DNA from: Robertkochia sediminum
Lineage (GTDB): Bacteria > Bacteroidota > Bacteroidia > Flavobacteriales > Flavobacteriaceae
NCBI RefSeq assembly: GCF_016786255.1
Contig: NZ_JADMKT010000080.1
Location: 132,796 to 196,795, forward strand
Length of the DNA: 64,000 nt
Direction of reading: 5' to 3'
Shown here: piece by piece, positions 55,372 through 64,000 of the stretch
Numbering within the stretch: position 1 is the first letter of the stretch
Layout: every line of letters starts with the position of its first letter
Program-made: the position numbers and the translations under genes
Notes under the pieces: model-generated
Databases searched by the model: none
Seen by the model: only the letters and a program-made list of their open reading frames with translations
What the model was told of the DNA's origin: nothing

Positions 55372-55757
55372 TCCTTGCGTAGCAAGGGAAGGGTTTTGTA
55401 TTTGGAGGCGTAGGTCAAGCAGGTCCATGCGCGAAGCGCGTACTCCTGGCAAGGAGTTTTGGATAGAAGCGGTTCTTGCGTAGCAAGGGTGAGGTTTTGT
55501 ATTTGCATTAGTAGGTCAAGCAGGTCCATGCGCGAAGCGCGTACTCCTGGCAAGGAGTTTTGGATAGAAGCTGTTCTTGCGTAGCAAGGGTGAGGTTTTG
55601 TATTTGCATTAGTAGGTCAAACAGGTCCATGCGCGCAGCGCGTACTCCTGGCAAGGAGTTTTGGATAGAAGCTGTTCTTGCGTAACAAGGGTGAGGTTTT
55701 GTATTAGCATTAGTAGGTCAAACAGGTCCATGCGCGCAGCGCGTACTCCTGGTAAGG
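55372..55757. repeat. 101-bp tandem array, almost four copies
   Basis: Units start with CTTGCGTA at 55374, 55475, 55576 and 55677, exactly 101 bp apart. Each unit carries three short hairpins: CTTGC/GCAAG, GCGC/GCGC within ATGCGCGAAGCGCGT, and ACTCCT/AGGAGT. Copies 3 and 4 share two substitutions that copies 1 and 2 lack, and copy 4 decays at its end. As 101 is not a multiple of three, the array is not a coding repeat. The stretch 55758-55944 up to the GH16 gene holds no other recognised feature. Confidence 0.92.
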
Positions 55758-55944
55758 CTTTTAATGAAGTTTTAAGTCAAAGAGTTGATTCTAAGCTAAT
55801 TTCAGGGTTATAGTGAACTTTGGAGTTAGTGCTGTTAAATGATAAAGATCACCTTAATGAAACGTTTTAATCGTATCTTTACCCGGTTAAAATTATAAAC
55901 AAAACAACACCTTAATTATCGAGGTGCTGAGATACCCTTTAAAG

Positions 55945-57171
55945 ATGAAACCTACTATGATGTCGCTAATGCAATTAGCTGTAAAATCTCGTTTTTTGAT
56001 CGCTACATTCTTTACACTGTTTTTATTGCTTTCCTGTGGAGAAGACAAGCTGGAGCCTGATACCATGCCAAGAGATCTGGTGCTTAACGTTACTGTTATT
56101 GGCACAAATGCTTCCAATCCATATGGAGACGGTTCAGGTAGGGTGCAGGTTGCAGCAACCGCAAATAAAGCCGTTCGCTATGCCTTTAGTATGGAGGTAG
56201 GAGATCCGATAGAGAGCAAATCGGGAGTTATTCAATATGAATTCTCACAAGAAGGTACCCATACCTACGATATTACTGCATGGGCTTTTGGGGCTCAGGG
56301 TGAATTTATCAACGAAACTGTAACGGTTGAAGTATATAAGGCCGCGGTTAATGATGACTCTGGTGAAGGTTCCGGGGATGGCTCGGGCGAAGGCTCCGGT
56401 GAAGGTTCCGGCGAAGGATCAGGAGGTGAACAAGGCCTTATTTTCTCTGATGAATTTGAATACGAGGGAAGTCCGGATCCTGAAAAATGGCATCACCAGG
56501 TGATCCCGATTCAGGGTAGTAACTGGGCTAATGGTGAATTACAACATTATACCGACAGACAAGATAATTCCTATGTGAGTGACGGTACGCTTAAGATCGT
56601 TGCTAATAAGGAACAGTATATGGCCTATGGGTCTACCAAATCCTATACTTCGGCAAGACTCAACTCTAAATTCGCTTTTAAGTACGGACGGGTGGAATTT
56701 CGCGCAAAACTTCCGCAGTCGGCCGGGACATGGCCTGCATTGTGGACGCTGGGCGCGAATATCAATGAAACCGGGAACTACTTTGGCGATCAGTTCGGTA
56801 ATGTTGGTTGGCCTCGCTGCGGGGAGGTCGATATCCTCGAGCAGACCGGATGGGATAAGAATTCGACAATAGCCCATTTTCACTGGGCAGACATGATCAC
56901 TCATACCTATTTTAATGAGGGTGGTACTACTTCGGTAACCGATGCTTCTGGAACCTTTCATGTCTATACCATGGAATGGAGTGCCGATAGCATAAAGATA
57001 TTTGTAGACGACACTCTTGTTCATGAACTTCCCAATGATGAGAATAAACCTTATAACGATCCACACTATTTATTGATGAATATTGCTGTAGGAGGAAACC
57101 TGGGAGGAGATGTACCTGCGAATTTCACCCAGGGTGTATTGGAAGTAGACTACGTTAGGGTATACCAATAG
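55945..57171 (+). CDS. GH16 family glycoside hydrolase lipoprotein
   Basis: From the ATG at 55945 the protein has 408 residues. It has a lipoprotein signal (FLLLSCGED), a PKD-like beta domain to about residue 130, and a Gly/Ser/Glu linker (repeats of GEGS, about 134-155). A GH16 domain follows with the catalytic motif EVDILEQ (ExDxxE, about residue 300) and YTMEWSADSIKIFVDD. GH16 enzymes cut beta-1,3- or beta-1,3/1,4-glucans such as laminarin, or other galactans. It is probably surface-exposed. No SusC/SusD pair lies nearby. Confidence 0.9.
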   Translation: MKPTMMSLMQLAVKSRFLIATFFTLFLLLSCGEDKLEPDTMPRDLVLNVTVIGTNASNPYGDGSGRVQVAATANKAVRYAFSMEVGDPIESKSGVIQYEFSQEGTHTYDITAWAFGAQGEFINETVTVEVYKAAVNDDSGEGSGDGSGEGSGEGSGEGSGGEQGLIFSDEFEYEGSPDPEKWHHQVIPIQGSNWANGELQHYTDRQDNSYVSDGTLKIVANKEQYMAYGSTKSYTSARLNSKFAFKYGRVEFRAKLPQSAGTWPALWTLGANINETGNYFGDQFGNVGWPRCGEVDILEQTGWDKNSTIAHFHWADMITHTYFNEGGTTSVTDASGTFHVYTMEWSADSIKIFVDDTLVHELPNDENKPYNDPHYLLMNIAVGGNLGGDVPANFTQGVLEVDYVRVYQ

Positions 57172-57208
57172 GCATTAAAGAACATATGGTTCTTTGTAAA
57201 GAAATATC

Positions 57209-57242
57209 ATCAGGGCGAGCTGTAGCAGTATCGCCCTGATTT
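57209..57242 (+). terminator. Terminator-like hairpin after the GH16 gene
   Basis: ATCAGGGCGA and TCGCCCTGAT form a perfect 10-bp stem with a 12-nt loop; the T tract after it is short. Confidence 0.75.
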
Positions 57243-57270
57243 ATTCTTGTTTCCTTTGTACTTTTTCAAT

Positions 57271-57278
57271 TACATTTG
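57271..57278 (+). promoter_or_regulatory. Probable promoter of the small lipoprotein gene
   Basis: TACATTTG, with TTG 21 nt upstream (57247-57249). The -7 element ends 6 nt before the ATG, so the transcript would start at or next to the start codon. Confidence 0.45.
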
Positions 57279-57283
57279 TCCTG

Positions 57284-57844
57284 ATGATCTATACCTTTTA
57301 CAGATACAGCGTTATTCTTGTGGCTTTTGTAGCATTTGCTGCTATAAGTTGCGGGAGGTCAGAAGAGAAAGCTACACAGGTGGAAAATACGGTTGCAATA
57401 CCAACCATATCCACTTATGCACCATTAGAAGAGCTATACGTCATAGACCCAAGGACCGGAGAACGCATGCAAACCTGGAAGGCGTTCTGGGAACTCGAAA
57501 AGGAGATGAAAAATTTCAGGGCGACAGAAAGTGGCGACCTGGGCTTTATTACCGATGAGCTTATTCGCTTAGAAGCGACCCTGATCAATGATTCTACCCT
57601 TGAAAAGGTCAATATTCCAGCGGTAAAAAGCAGGGTGCTGGTGTTCAGAACGTTTACAAAAAAGTTGAAGGATCAGCTCAACCATCGCGTACCCACTCCC
57701 GATATCGATACCACACGATTTAAGATCCTCGAGGCATATAATGCCTTTCGCTACCAGGTGTCTGACGCACTCAGAGATAAGGTGTATGAGGACTTTTTAA
57801 ATCGCGATTCACTTCAGTTGGATACCCCGGCCGTTCAAAATTAA
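57284..57844 (+). CDS. Uncharacterised lipoprotein
   Basis: The 186-residue protein has a lipoprotein signal (FVAFAAISCGRSE). The mature part is mostly helical and charged (WKAFWELEKEMKNFRATESGDLGFITDELIRLEATLIND, RVLVFRTFTKKLKDQLNHRV, KILEAYNAFRYQVSDALRD). I do not recognise a family. The helical layout suggests a periplasmic helical bundle. It lies between the GH16 and M13 peptidase genes on the same strand but with its own likely promoter. Confidence 0.7.
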   Translation: MIYTFYRYSVILVAFVAFAAISCGRSEEKATQVENTVAIPTISTYAPLEELYVIDPRTGERMQTWKAFWELEKEMKNFRATESGDLGFITDELIRLEATLINDSTLEKVNIPAVKSRVLVFRTFTKKLKDQLNHRVPTPDIDTTRFKILEAYNAFRYQVSDALRDKVYEDFLNRDSLQLDTPAVQN

Positions 57845-58025
57845 GGGTGCTACATTTTCTTCTGTCTTTAAAAAGATCATCAAGGGGTAAAAATTGCTAT
57901 TTACACTTAATTGATCGGGATTAAGAAAATACCGCTAAAATTATGTTAATAAACGCATAAAGTCGGGGGTTAATTCGTTTCAAGCCTTAATTTTAGGAAC
58001 GTTCCAAAAAAATCAAATTTATCAT

Positions 58026-60107
58026 ATGAAAGGTAACAAATTTACGTTGCTTTCATTGTTGGTTGCCGGTGCCCTTACTTTTTCCTGTAAAACGGAAAAA
58101 GACGACCGCATGGCTATGAGCAATGAGGCAGAAGTAGTGCCCGGGATCAACCTGTCCTATATGGATACCACCGTGGCCCCACAAGATGACTTTTTTAATT
58201 TCGTTAATGGTACCTGGTACCGGGAAACGGAGATCCCTGCAGATCGTACGGTTTGGGGAGGCTTTAACGAACTTCGCAAAACAACCACAGAAGATGCTTT
58301 GGCCATCCTTTTAAAGGAGGCAGGCAATGAGGCGCTTGACCTGACCACAGATCAGGGGAAGGCGGTAGCCATGTTCATGTCGATCACAGACACTGTGGCC
58401 AGAAATGAGGCGGGAATTGCTCCGTTACAGCCATGGTTAGATAAGATCGCTGCGATCGAAGATGTTGAAGGACTTCAGGATTATCTTATAGAAACCACCC
58501 CAATGGGAGGTAATGTGTTTTTCGGGATCGGTGTTAGTGCCGACTCTAAGAATACGACCCGTAACATCGCTTCTTTAGGAAGTGCTGGTTTGGGACTTCC
58601 TAACAGGGATTACTACATGGAGGAAGACGATCGCTCTAAAGAGATCAGAGAACTCTACAAGCAGCATATCGTTCGTATGCTGGGTATGGTTGGGGTAGAA
58701 GAAGCAGAGGCTACTACCGATGCTGAGGCCATCCTCGCTCTTGAAACCGAATTGGCAGGAAATACACTTGATAAAGTAGCCAGAAGAGATCCGAATAACA
58801 CGTATAATCCAACTGCTGTTGCTGAACTTCCTGAGATGCTGGGTGCCTTTAATTGGGATAAATACCTCGATGCTGCAGGTGTTGCCGGAGCCGATACCCT
58901 TATTGTTTCTCAGCCGGATTATATGGCTTCCCTGGAAAATGTAATGAAGGCCGATCGTCTTGATGAGGTGAAGGCCCTTTTGCGTTGGGATGTGGTAAAT
59001 TCTGCTGCCGGGATCCTGACCACAGATATGGATCAGGCCAATTGGGAGTTCTACTCTAAAGAACTCAATGGAGCACAGGAGCAATTGCCGATCAACGAGC
59101 GTGCCCTGTCTACCATTAACTGGTCTTTAGGAGAAGCATTAGGTAAATTATACGTAGCAGAAAAATTCCCTGCTTCGGCTAAGGAAACTGCCGAAGAAAT
59201 GATCGGCAACCTGATCAAGGCTTACGAGGCCAGGATCACCGATCTCGAATGGATGGATGCCGAGACCAAAGCTAAGGCTATCGAAAAGCTTAAAGGGATC
59301 ACTGTTAAGGTGGGATATCCTGATGAATGGGAAGATTATAGCACCCTGGAAGTAAAGTCACCAAAAGAAGGTGGGTCTTACTTTAACAATAGCCTGGCTG
59401 TAAGACAATGGTCTTTCAAGGAGAATATGGCCGAACTTAATAAGCCTGTAGACCGTTCAGAGTGGTTTATGGCGCCACAGATCGTAAACGCATATTACAA
59501 TCCGCGTTACAACGAGATCGTATTCCCTGCTGCTATCCTTCAACCACCCTTCTTTAATTTCAATGCCGATGCAGCAGTGAATTACGGAGGTATCGGAGCG
59601 GTGATCGGTCACGAGATCTCTCACGGTTTTGACGATCAGGGCGCGCGCTTTAATGCAGAAGGAAACTTGAAAAACTGGTGGACTGAGGCCGACCTGGAGA
59701 AGTTCAGAAACCTGGGGCAGGATCTGGCAGATCAGTACAGCGCTATTGAGGTGGCTCCGGAACTATTCATTAACGGGAAGTTTACCCTTGGTGAAAATAT
59801 CGGTGACCTTGGAGGTGTGAATGCCGCTCTTGACGGATTGAAAATTCACCTGGCAGAGCACGGAGATCCGGGACTGATCGATGGATACACTCCTGAGCAG
59901 CGCTTCTTTATGTCGTGGGCTACCATTTGGAGAACCAAAATGCGCGATCAGGCACTGCGTACCCGTATCCTTACCGATACCCACTCTCCTGGTATGACCA
60001 GAGCAGTGCAGCCACTTAAGAATATCGACGCCTTCTACGAGGCCTTTAACGTTAAGGAAGGAGATAGTATGTATCTCGCTCCTGAGAAACGCGTTAAGAT
60101 CTGGTAA
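58026..60107 (+). CDS. M13 family zinc metallopeptidase lipoprotein
   Basis: The 693-residue protein has a lipoprotein signal (GALTFSCKTEKD) and the neprilysin-like M13 fold: an N-terminal helical domain with DDFFNFVNGTWYRETEIPADR and a C-terminal catalytic domain. The zinc site is GHEISHGFDDQGARF (HExxH) with the third ligand in GENIGDLGG, preceded by NAYYNPRYNEIVFPAAILQPPFF. It probably degrades peptides at the cell envelope. A terminator follows. Confidence 0.95.
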   Translation: MKGNKFTLLSLLVAGALTFSCKTEKDDRMAMSNEAEVVPGINLSYMDTTVAPQDDFFNFVNGTWYRETEIPADRTVWGGFNELRKTTTEDALAILLKEAGNEALDLTTDQGKAVAMFMSITDTVARNEAGIAPLQPWLDKIAAIEDVEGLQDYLIETTPMGGNVFFGIGVSADSKNTTRNIASLGSAGLGLPNRDYYMEEDDRSKEIRELYKQHIVRMLGMVGVEEAEATTDAEAILALETELAGNTLDKVARRDPNNTYNPTAVAELPEMLGAFNWDKYLDAAGVAGADTLIVSQPDYMASLENVMKADRLDEVKALLRWDVVNSAAGILTTDMDQANWEFYSKELNGAQEQLPINERALSTINWSLGEALGKLYVAEKFPASAKETAEEMIGNLIKAYEARITDLEWMDAETKAKAIEKLKGITVKVGYPDEWEDYSTLEVKSPKEGGSYFNNSLAVRQWSFKENMAELNKPVDRSEWFMAPQIVNAYYNPRYNEIVFPAAILQPPFFNFNADAAVNYGGIGAVIGHEISHGFDDQGARFNAEGNLKNWWTEADLEKFRNLGQDLADQYSAIEVAPELFINGKFTLGENIGDLGGVNAALDGLKIHLAEHGDPGLIDGYTPEQRFFMSWATIWRTKMRDQALRTRILTDTHSPGMTRAVQPLKNIDAFYEAFNVKEGDSMYLAPEKRVKIW

Positions 60108-60129
60108 TCCTAGCGGAGTATTATACATG

Positions 60130-60167
60130 AAAAAAAAGGCTGTTCCTCACGGAGCAGCCTTTTTTAT
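60130..60167. terminator. Bidirectional terminator
   Basis: AAAAAAGGCTG..CC and GG..CAGCCTTTTTT pair with T tracts on both strands, between convergent genes. A second hairpin (GGCAGC/GCTGCC, 60235-60253) lies nearer to the minus-strand gene but lacks a T tract. Confidence 0.85.
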
Positions 60168-60293
60168 TTGGTAGGGTAGCTTTGTATTTTTTGTCTTTAT
60201 TGCAGAACAGCAGGTCTTCCTGGTATTTCAAAGCGGCAGCAGACGCAGCTGCCACTGCTCATATCATTTGCCGTTTTTAACCGCCTATTCGGG

Positions 60294-62759
60294 TCATTGG
60301 TATTTCTCCGCTCTTTTCAACAATTTCTCCAATCCGGGTTCCTTCGGGTCCTGAGGCAAACCCGGATGGATGCACATGGCCGGGCATTTCTCTGCTGCAG
60401 CAACGATCTTTGCGTATTTGTCGCCTTTGGGATTGTGAACATGGGCTTGTTTGTCGCTATTGTATTTAAAAACATTGGGCGCTGTATTGATACATTCGTT
60501 GCAGGAAGTACATTCATCGCTTTCCACCCAGGGCACTTGACTCACCGATACTTCTTCATTAGGAGTTTCCTCCGGAGCCGGTACGTTTTCATTCGGAGCC
60601 GGTGCTGTTTCAAGGGGTTCCTCATCCGTTTCCAATGTTATGTTAACAGGCACGGTAGCGCTTGAGCCTAACGCAAGGCTGGTCAGGTCGGTTTTTCCTT
60701 CCATGAGTGCCAGCAGTATATTGTGGATGGTTCTTTCCATGTCTGCGGCTCTTTGGGTTTCATACGCCTCAGATAACCGTGCTTCCAGTGCTTTTAGTGC
60801 TTCTTCTTTGGCCTTTGTCCACTCGGCTTTTGATTTGGACAACTTGTTTTCAAAATGCTGACTCTTTACCCCTCCCAGTTCCTGTAAAAAACGCCAATAG
60901 TCCAGTCTGCTTCTTATCTGTTGAAGCCAGGAAGCGGGAATGGCAGCCCTATGCAGTTTGTAGTCTTCATCCACTACCTGAATAATGGGAATCTTTCCTG
61001 TCTGTGACTCCGGATCGGCCGAAAGGTAGTCTGCGACAGCTACCAGACTTTCCTTTTGATACCAGTCGGGAATGATCTCAAGGGCTTGTAAATTGTGTGC
61101 CTCCATAGCAAGGTAATCTGCCGAGCTCAGACTGATCTGTTCTGTGCACTTTCCGCGGGAAGTTTTGATCTCCAGCACTTGATTTGGATATACGAGATCG
61201 CATTGCGGATTGGCCTCCAAATTGAAATGGCTTCCAAAATCCACCCCGGCCTCGATATCGTAGATCAGGCGCGGAAATTGTCGGCTTTCGATCGCCCTGT
61301 GGATCCTGATGGCAGAAGCTGGGCCATCTTCCGATCCGGCATCAGGAATCAATACGTTCCAGAGTGCGGGTGTGGTGGCATTCAGTCCTTGACGTAGGGC
61401 ATTTTCAAAAGCGTAGGGGTCTTCAAAACTTCCCTGGTACACATAGGCGTTTCTACGAAAGGTTGCCAGGGATGCGATCTCCAGGGCACTTGCTTTCAAT
61501 TTAGAAGCTACGACAGGTAAATTGATGTCGTTCAATGTGTTGATGGCGAAAACCTTAATGAAGGCCCCATCTGAAAAAAGGGAAAGAAAATCCTTTGTCT
61601 GATCAACAATATTGTGGCTTTCGTCAATGACAATCACGGGGCGGAAATATTTGATCTCCTCGTAATTCAGATAGGACGGGGCGAATCCTTCAAAATAGGC
61701 ATCGTGTAAAGATTCGTCGTAGGTTTGCGTCATCTCAAGGTCCGCCAGACGCATCGCCCGGATCAATGCTGTAAAGTTGGGTAATTCCTTATCTAAATAG
61801 GCTTTGGCATGGGATAGGGCGTTAGATCCCACAACTTCAATTGTTGCCTGACCAAAAACCGCTTTAAGGTTGTGGCTTTCCAGTAGTTTTTTTGTGATAA
61901 AGATCTTATTGGGTTGCTCTGTATAGGATCTCACAGCGTTGGAAAGCGCTTTTATGCTTTCCCGAATGCGCTCGAGTCTCGCCTTTGGAAGATCTGAACT
62001 AACCCTTTGAGGTGAGACCTCCTGTACATCATCCAAGGAGAGAAGGTCTCCGGCAAATTCAAAATGCGCACTGTCCTTTTCCGGGCCCTTATCTTGGAGG
62101 TGGGCAATTGCACTCAGTCCTGATAGTTTCCGTTGCATATGAGCAATGAACTCTGAAAAGGTGGCCATATGCGATTTCAGCTGCATGTTGAGCAATTGAT
62201 ATGGAGTCTGTGCGCCAAAGCCCATTATGGGCCCTTGGCAGGATAAGAGCTTTTGTTTTACAGGGTCTAAATGCTCTTGGAAGTCCTTTGGCGTATCCTT
62301 GCTTAAAGCATTGCCCATGAGTTCCATCAATTCTTGTATCTGTGCGCTATGATCAAGTTCCGGTTTGGCTACTTGCAGATTTTCCTGAAGCGATAACAGG
62401 ATGGAAGGGAGTTTCCCGATCAAGTCGTTGCCGATTTCCGATGCACAATGTTCTGAGATCAACCCTTCCAGTTGTTCGTGAAGGCTGCAGAGCTTGTTTT
62501 TTTTCGGATCGAATAGTACCGGATAGGCTGTAGCAGGTAATTCACCGCGCAAGCACGGGGCCGACAAGACCGGTGCTACGTTAATTTGTTGGCAAAAGTC
62601 TGTTTTTACACCCTGTACAAAGTACTTGTGCAACTGCTCGCGATAGCTTTTTAATTGTTCATGCGGAGGTGCGGATTCTTGCTCCCGGGTAACCACGACG
62701 TCGCTATGCGCATAACAGTCGAGGATCTGATCCGTATCTAAATTATTTATTTCGTTCAT
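60294..62759 (-). CDS. Large protein with C-terminal ferredoxin domain, partner of 2-oxoacid:ferredoxin oxidoreductase
   Basis: The 821-residue protein has no domain I recognise in its first 630 residues. They are mixed alpha/beta and helical, and contain a segment weakly reminiscent of pyruvate:ferredoxin oxidoreductase (FRRNAYVYQGSFEDPYAF). A coiled coil follows (about 640-690) and then a Pro/Glu linker (about 705-740). The C-terminus is a one-cluster ferredoxin: CTSCNEC (Cys750, 753, 756) and CPAMC (Cys792, 796). Its ATG overlaps the stop of the beta subunit gene by 4 nt, so it is coupled to that enzyme. A built-in electron acceptor is inferred. Confidence 0.75.
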   Translation of the reverse strand: MNEINNLDTDQILDCYAHSDVVVTREQESAPPHEQLKSYREQLHKYFVQGVKTDFCQQINVAPVLSAPCLRGELPATAYPVLFDPKKNKLCSLHEQLEGLISEHCASEIGNDLIGKLPSILLSLQENLQVAKPELDHSAQIQELMELMGNALSKDTPKDFQEHLDPVKQKLLSCQGPIMGFGAQTPYQLLNMQLKSHMATFSEFIAHMQRKLSGLSAIAHLQDKGPEKDSAHFEFAGDLLSLDDVQEVSPQRVSSDLPKARLERIRESIKALSNAVRSYTEQPNKIFITKKLLESHNLKAVFGQATIEVVGSNALSHAKAYLDKELPNFTALIRAMRLADLEMTQTYDESLHDAYFEGFAPSYLNYEEIKYFRPVIVIDESHNIVDQTKDFLSLFSDGAFIKVFAINTLNDINLPVVASKLKASALEIASLATFRRNAYVYQGSFEDPYAFENALRQGLNATTPALWNVLIPDAGSEDGPASAIRIHRAIESRQFPRLIYDIEAGVDFGSHFNLEANPQCDLVYPNQVLEIKTSRGKCTEQISLSSADYLAMEAHNLQALEIIPDWYQKESLVAVADYLSADPESQTGKIPIIQVVDEDYKLHRAAIPASWLQQIRSRLDYWRFLQELGGVKSQHFENKLSKSKAEWTKAKEEALKALEARLSEAYETQRAADMERTIHNILLALMEGKTDLTSLALGSSATVPVNITLETDEEPLETAPAPNENVPAPEETPNEEVSVSQVPWVESDECTSCNECINTAPNVFKYNSDKQAHVHNPKGDKYAKIVAAAEKCPAMCIHPGLPQDPKEPGLEKLLKRAEKYQ

Positions 62760-63727
62760 TTTACCGATTGACTTGTACTATATTGGTCCAATAAGGATTC
62801 CAGATTCTCCTTTTTTTCTTCAACTCCCATCCCGAGATTGTGAGCTCCATATTCATCATAGCGAACGTTGTCGGTATTTTGATATAGCAAACCTATTGGA
62901 ATGCCATTATGGATCTCTGCGTGTTCCCTGGCCTTGTGGATATTTGAAGGGTCGTGTTCAATTACCCGGCCAAAGGCTTTCCGGGCCTTTGGCTTGAGGT
63001 TGATCCCATTTTCATTTGATAGCAGGATAAGGTTTTTCGGGTCGACAGCAATATCACCATAGAGGTCGCGCATAAATGCCGGACACCGTTGAACGATGCG
63101 TACAAAAGCGAGACCGGGATGTTCGGCGGCCTTTCGTATGGTCGCATAGAGGTGTGCAGCATTCCAATCTACGGTTTGCGCCACGAAAGAGACATTGGCC
63201 AATCCCAGGGTAGTTTGTAGCGGGTTGATCGGGGGAAGGAAGGATCCTTTGGGGTGTGTGTTGGAATGGGTGTTCAGCGGACTGGTGGGTGATGTTTGTT
63301 TTTTGGTCAAACCATAAATACCATTATCAAAGAGCAATGCTACCATTTTCATATTGTACCGGATTGCATGTACCCAGTGCGCTGCTCCAATGGAGCAACA
63401 ATCCCCATCTCCGGTTACGACAAAAACGTTGAGGTCCGGTCGTCTGAATTTTACTCCGCTGGCAACGGGGAATGCCCTTCCATGTAGTCCGTGAAACCCA
63501 TAGGTTCCCATGTAATGTGGAAATCGGCCACTGCATCCGATGCCGGAGACTACCACCGTTTTTTCAGGTTCGTATTGCATGTCCTTGCAAACGCGCTGTA
63601 CCGTGGTGAGTATGGAGTGCCCTCCACAACCCGGACACCAGCGGGCTACGCCTTTACCATAGTCTTCCATGCCATAATCGTGGTCAAAGGAGGGGACAGA
63701 ACAAAATTCATGAGTTTGTAAATGCAT
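62756..63727 (-). CDS. 2-oxoacid:ferredoxin oxidoreductase beta subunit
   Basis: The 323-residue protein is the thiamine pyrophosphate subunit of a 2-oxoacid (probably 2-oxoglutarate) ferredoxin oxidoreductase. It has RWCPGCGGHSILTTVQRV (about residues 29-46), VVSGIGCSGRFPHY, and the TPP motif GDGDCCSIGAAHWVHAIRYN ending in DNGIYGLTKKQTSPTSP. It oxidatively decarboxylates the 2-oxoacid with CoA and reduces ferredoxin. It follows the alpha subunit gene by 13 nt and overlaps the downstream ferredoxin-tailed gene. Confidence 0.92.
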   Translation of the reverse strand: MHLQTHEFCSVPSFDHDYGMEDYGKGVARWCPGCGGHSILTTVQRVCKDMQYEPEKTVVVSGIGCSGRFPHYMGTYGFHGLHGRAFPVASGVKFRRPDLNVFVVTGDGDCCSIGAAHWVHAIRYNMKMVALLFDNGIYGLTKKQTSPTSPLNTHSNTHPKGSFLPPINPLQTTLGLANVSFVAQTVDWNAAHLYATIRKAAEHPGLAFVRIVQRCPAFMRDLYGDIAVDPKNLILLSNENGINLKPKARKAFGRVIEHDPSNIHKAREHAEIHNGIPIGLLYQNTDNVRYDEYGAHNLGMGVEEKKENLESLLDQYSTSQSVK

Positions 63728-63740
63728 ACTATTACATTTT

Positions 63741-64000
63741 TTATACGCTTACTTTAGCGTTTTCAATATTCAATTCGCGCTTGATCATATTCAATACCTT
63801 TTCAGGATTCAGAGGCTGTCCGTAGACATTGCTGAAACTATCGATATCCATAAGTGTTTGGGCCCTGAGAAGCCACGCCAACTGGGCATGACGGCGATTC
63901 TCCCGGGTGATCATCGGGTGGCCCGGTGTATCGCTGTAATTGATCTCTACAGTGATAACTTTTTTGAATTTACTGAAGATCTCAGTCAATCCCGGAACCA
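63741..64000 (-). CDS. 2-oxoacid:ferredoxin oxidoreductase alpha subunit, C-terminal part (truncated by window edge)
   Basis: The frame stays open to the right edge, so only the last 86 codons are visible. TEIFSKFKKVITVEINYSDTPGHPMITREN and LLRAQTLMDIDSFSNVYGQPLNPEKVL fit the end of the alpha subunit (domain II region). A methionine at 63989 is internal, not the start. The order alpha, beta, ferredoxin-tailed protein suggests one operon. Confidence 0.82.
   Translation of the reverse strand, partial: VPGLTEIFSKFKKVITVEINYSDTPGHPMITRENRRHAQLAWLLRAQTLMDIDSFSNVYGQPLNPEKVLNMIKRELNIENAKVSV

Noticed and set aside
55239-55553. 104-codon frame on the minus strand over the tRNA-Arg end and the tandem array
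   Set aside because: It reads through the tRNA, the terminator and 101-bp repeats whose period breaks the frame; a known kind of spurious call.

Overview
The window looks like a chromosomal segment of a member of the Flavobacteriaceae or a close relative in the Bacteroidota. The evidence is the Alternative Complex III (act) operon followed by cytochrome oxidase genes, the DUF2723, DUF5686 and DUF4301 families, promoters of the Bacteroidota type (TTG, about 19 nt, TAnnTTTG), many lipoproteins with an SC or AC lipobox, and the gene order rplM-rpsI-rpsB-tsf and rimP-nusA-infB. All names rest on reading motifs and whole-protein resemblance; no database search was run.

Layout. 1-6004 (minus): a truncated RND/MMPL exporter, a DUF5686 outer-membrane protein, frr and pyrH. 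6150-8958 (minus): the ribosomal operon rplM-rpsI-rpsB-tsf with a clear promoter and a candidate structured leader before rpsB. 9098-12547: tandem repeats, a four-helix-bundle (S23-type) gene and polA. 12788-19220: cutC, a membrane metallophosphoesterase, a thioredoxin fold without cysteines, a NodB deacetylase and a DUF2723 membrane protein. 19334-24281: tRNA-Gln and rimP-nusA-infB. 24642-36763: a SPOR protein, then actABCDEF-coxBA, the respiratory quinol:cytochrome c oxidoreductase and aa3-type oxidase. 37131-42298: ahcY, and divergent from it a tightly overlapping operon of a phosphopantetheinyl transferase, a DUF77 thiamine-binding protein, a PnuC transporter, a NadR-type kinase and DUF4301. 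42165-46642: a probable sigma-54 circuit made of enhancer-like palindromes, a -24/-12 promoter, a PepSY-like secreted protein, an NtrC-family regulator and a hybrid kinase with Hpt domain. 46736-49319: TPP riboswitch and TonB-dependent receptor. 49380-55099: a degenerate Rieske-like lipoprotein, greA, a YCII lipoprotein, CYTH, an NAD(P)-binding protein, dinB and a DnaQ/GIY-YIG nuclease. 55205-60107: tRNA-Arg, a 101-bp hairpin-rich tandem array, a GH16 lipoprotein, a small lipoprotein and an M13 peptidase. 60294-64000 (minus): 2-oxoacid:ferredoxin oxidoreductase alpha and beta subunits and a large third protein ending in a ferredoxin domain.

Most of the window is core metabolism and information processing. 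The most interesting parts are the sigma-54 circuit at 42.2-46.6 kb, the ferredoxin-tailed 821-residue partner of the 2-oxoacid oxidoreductase, a thiamine-uptake hypothesis linking the TPP-riboswitch receptor with the DUF77/PnuC/kinase operon, the 101-bp array beside tRNA-Arg, and a family of 8-bp-phased repeats, four of whose five copies lie just beyond intrinsic terminators. No CRISPR array, transposase, phage genes or rRNA was seen.
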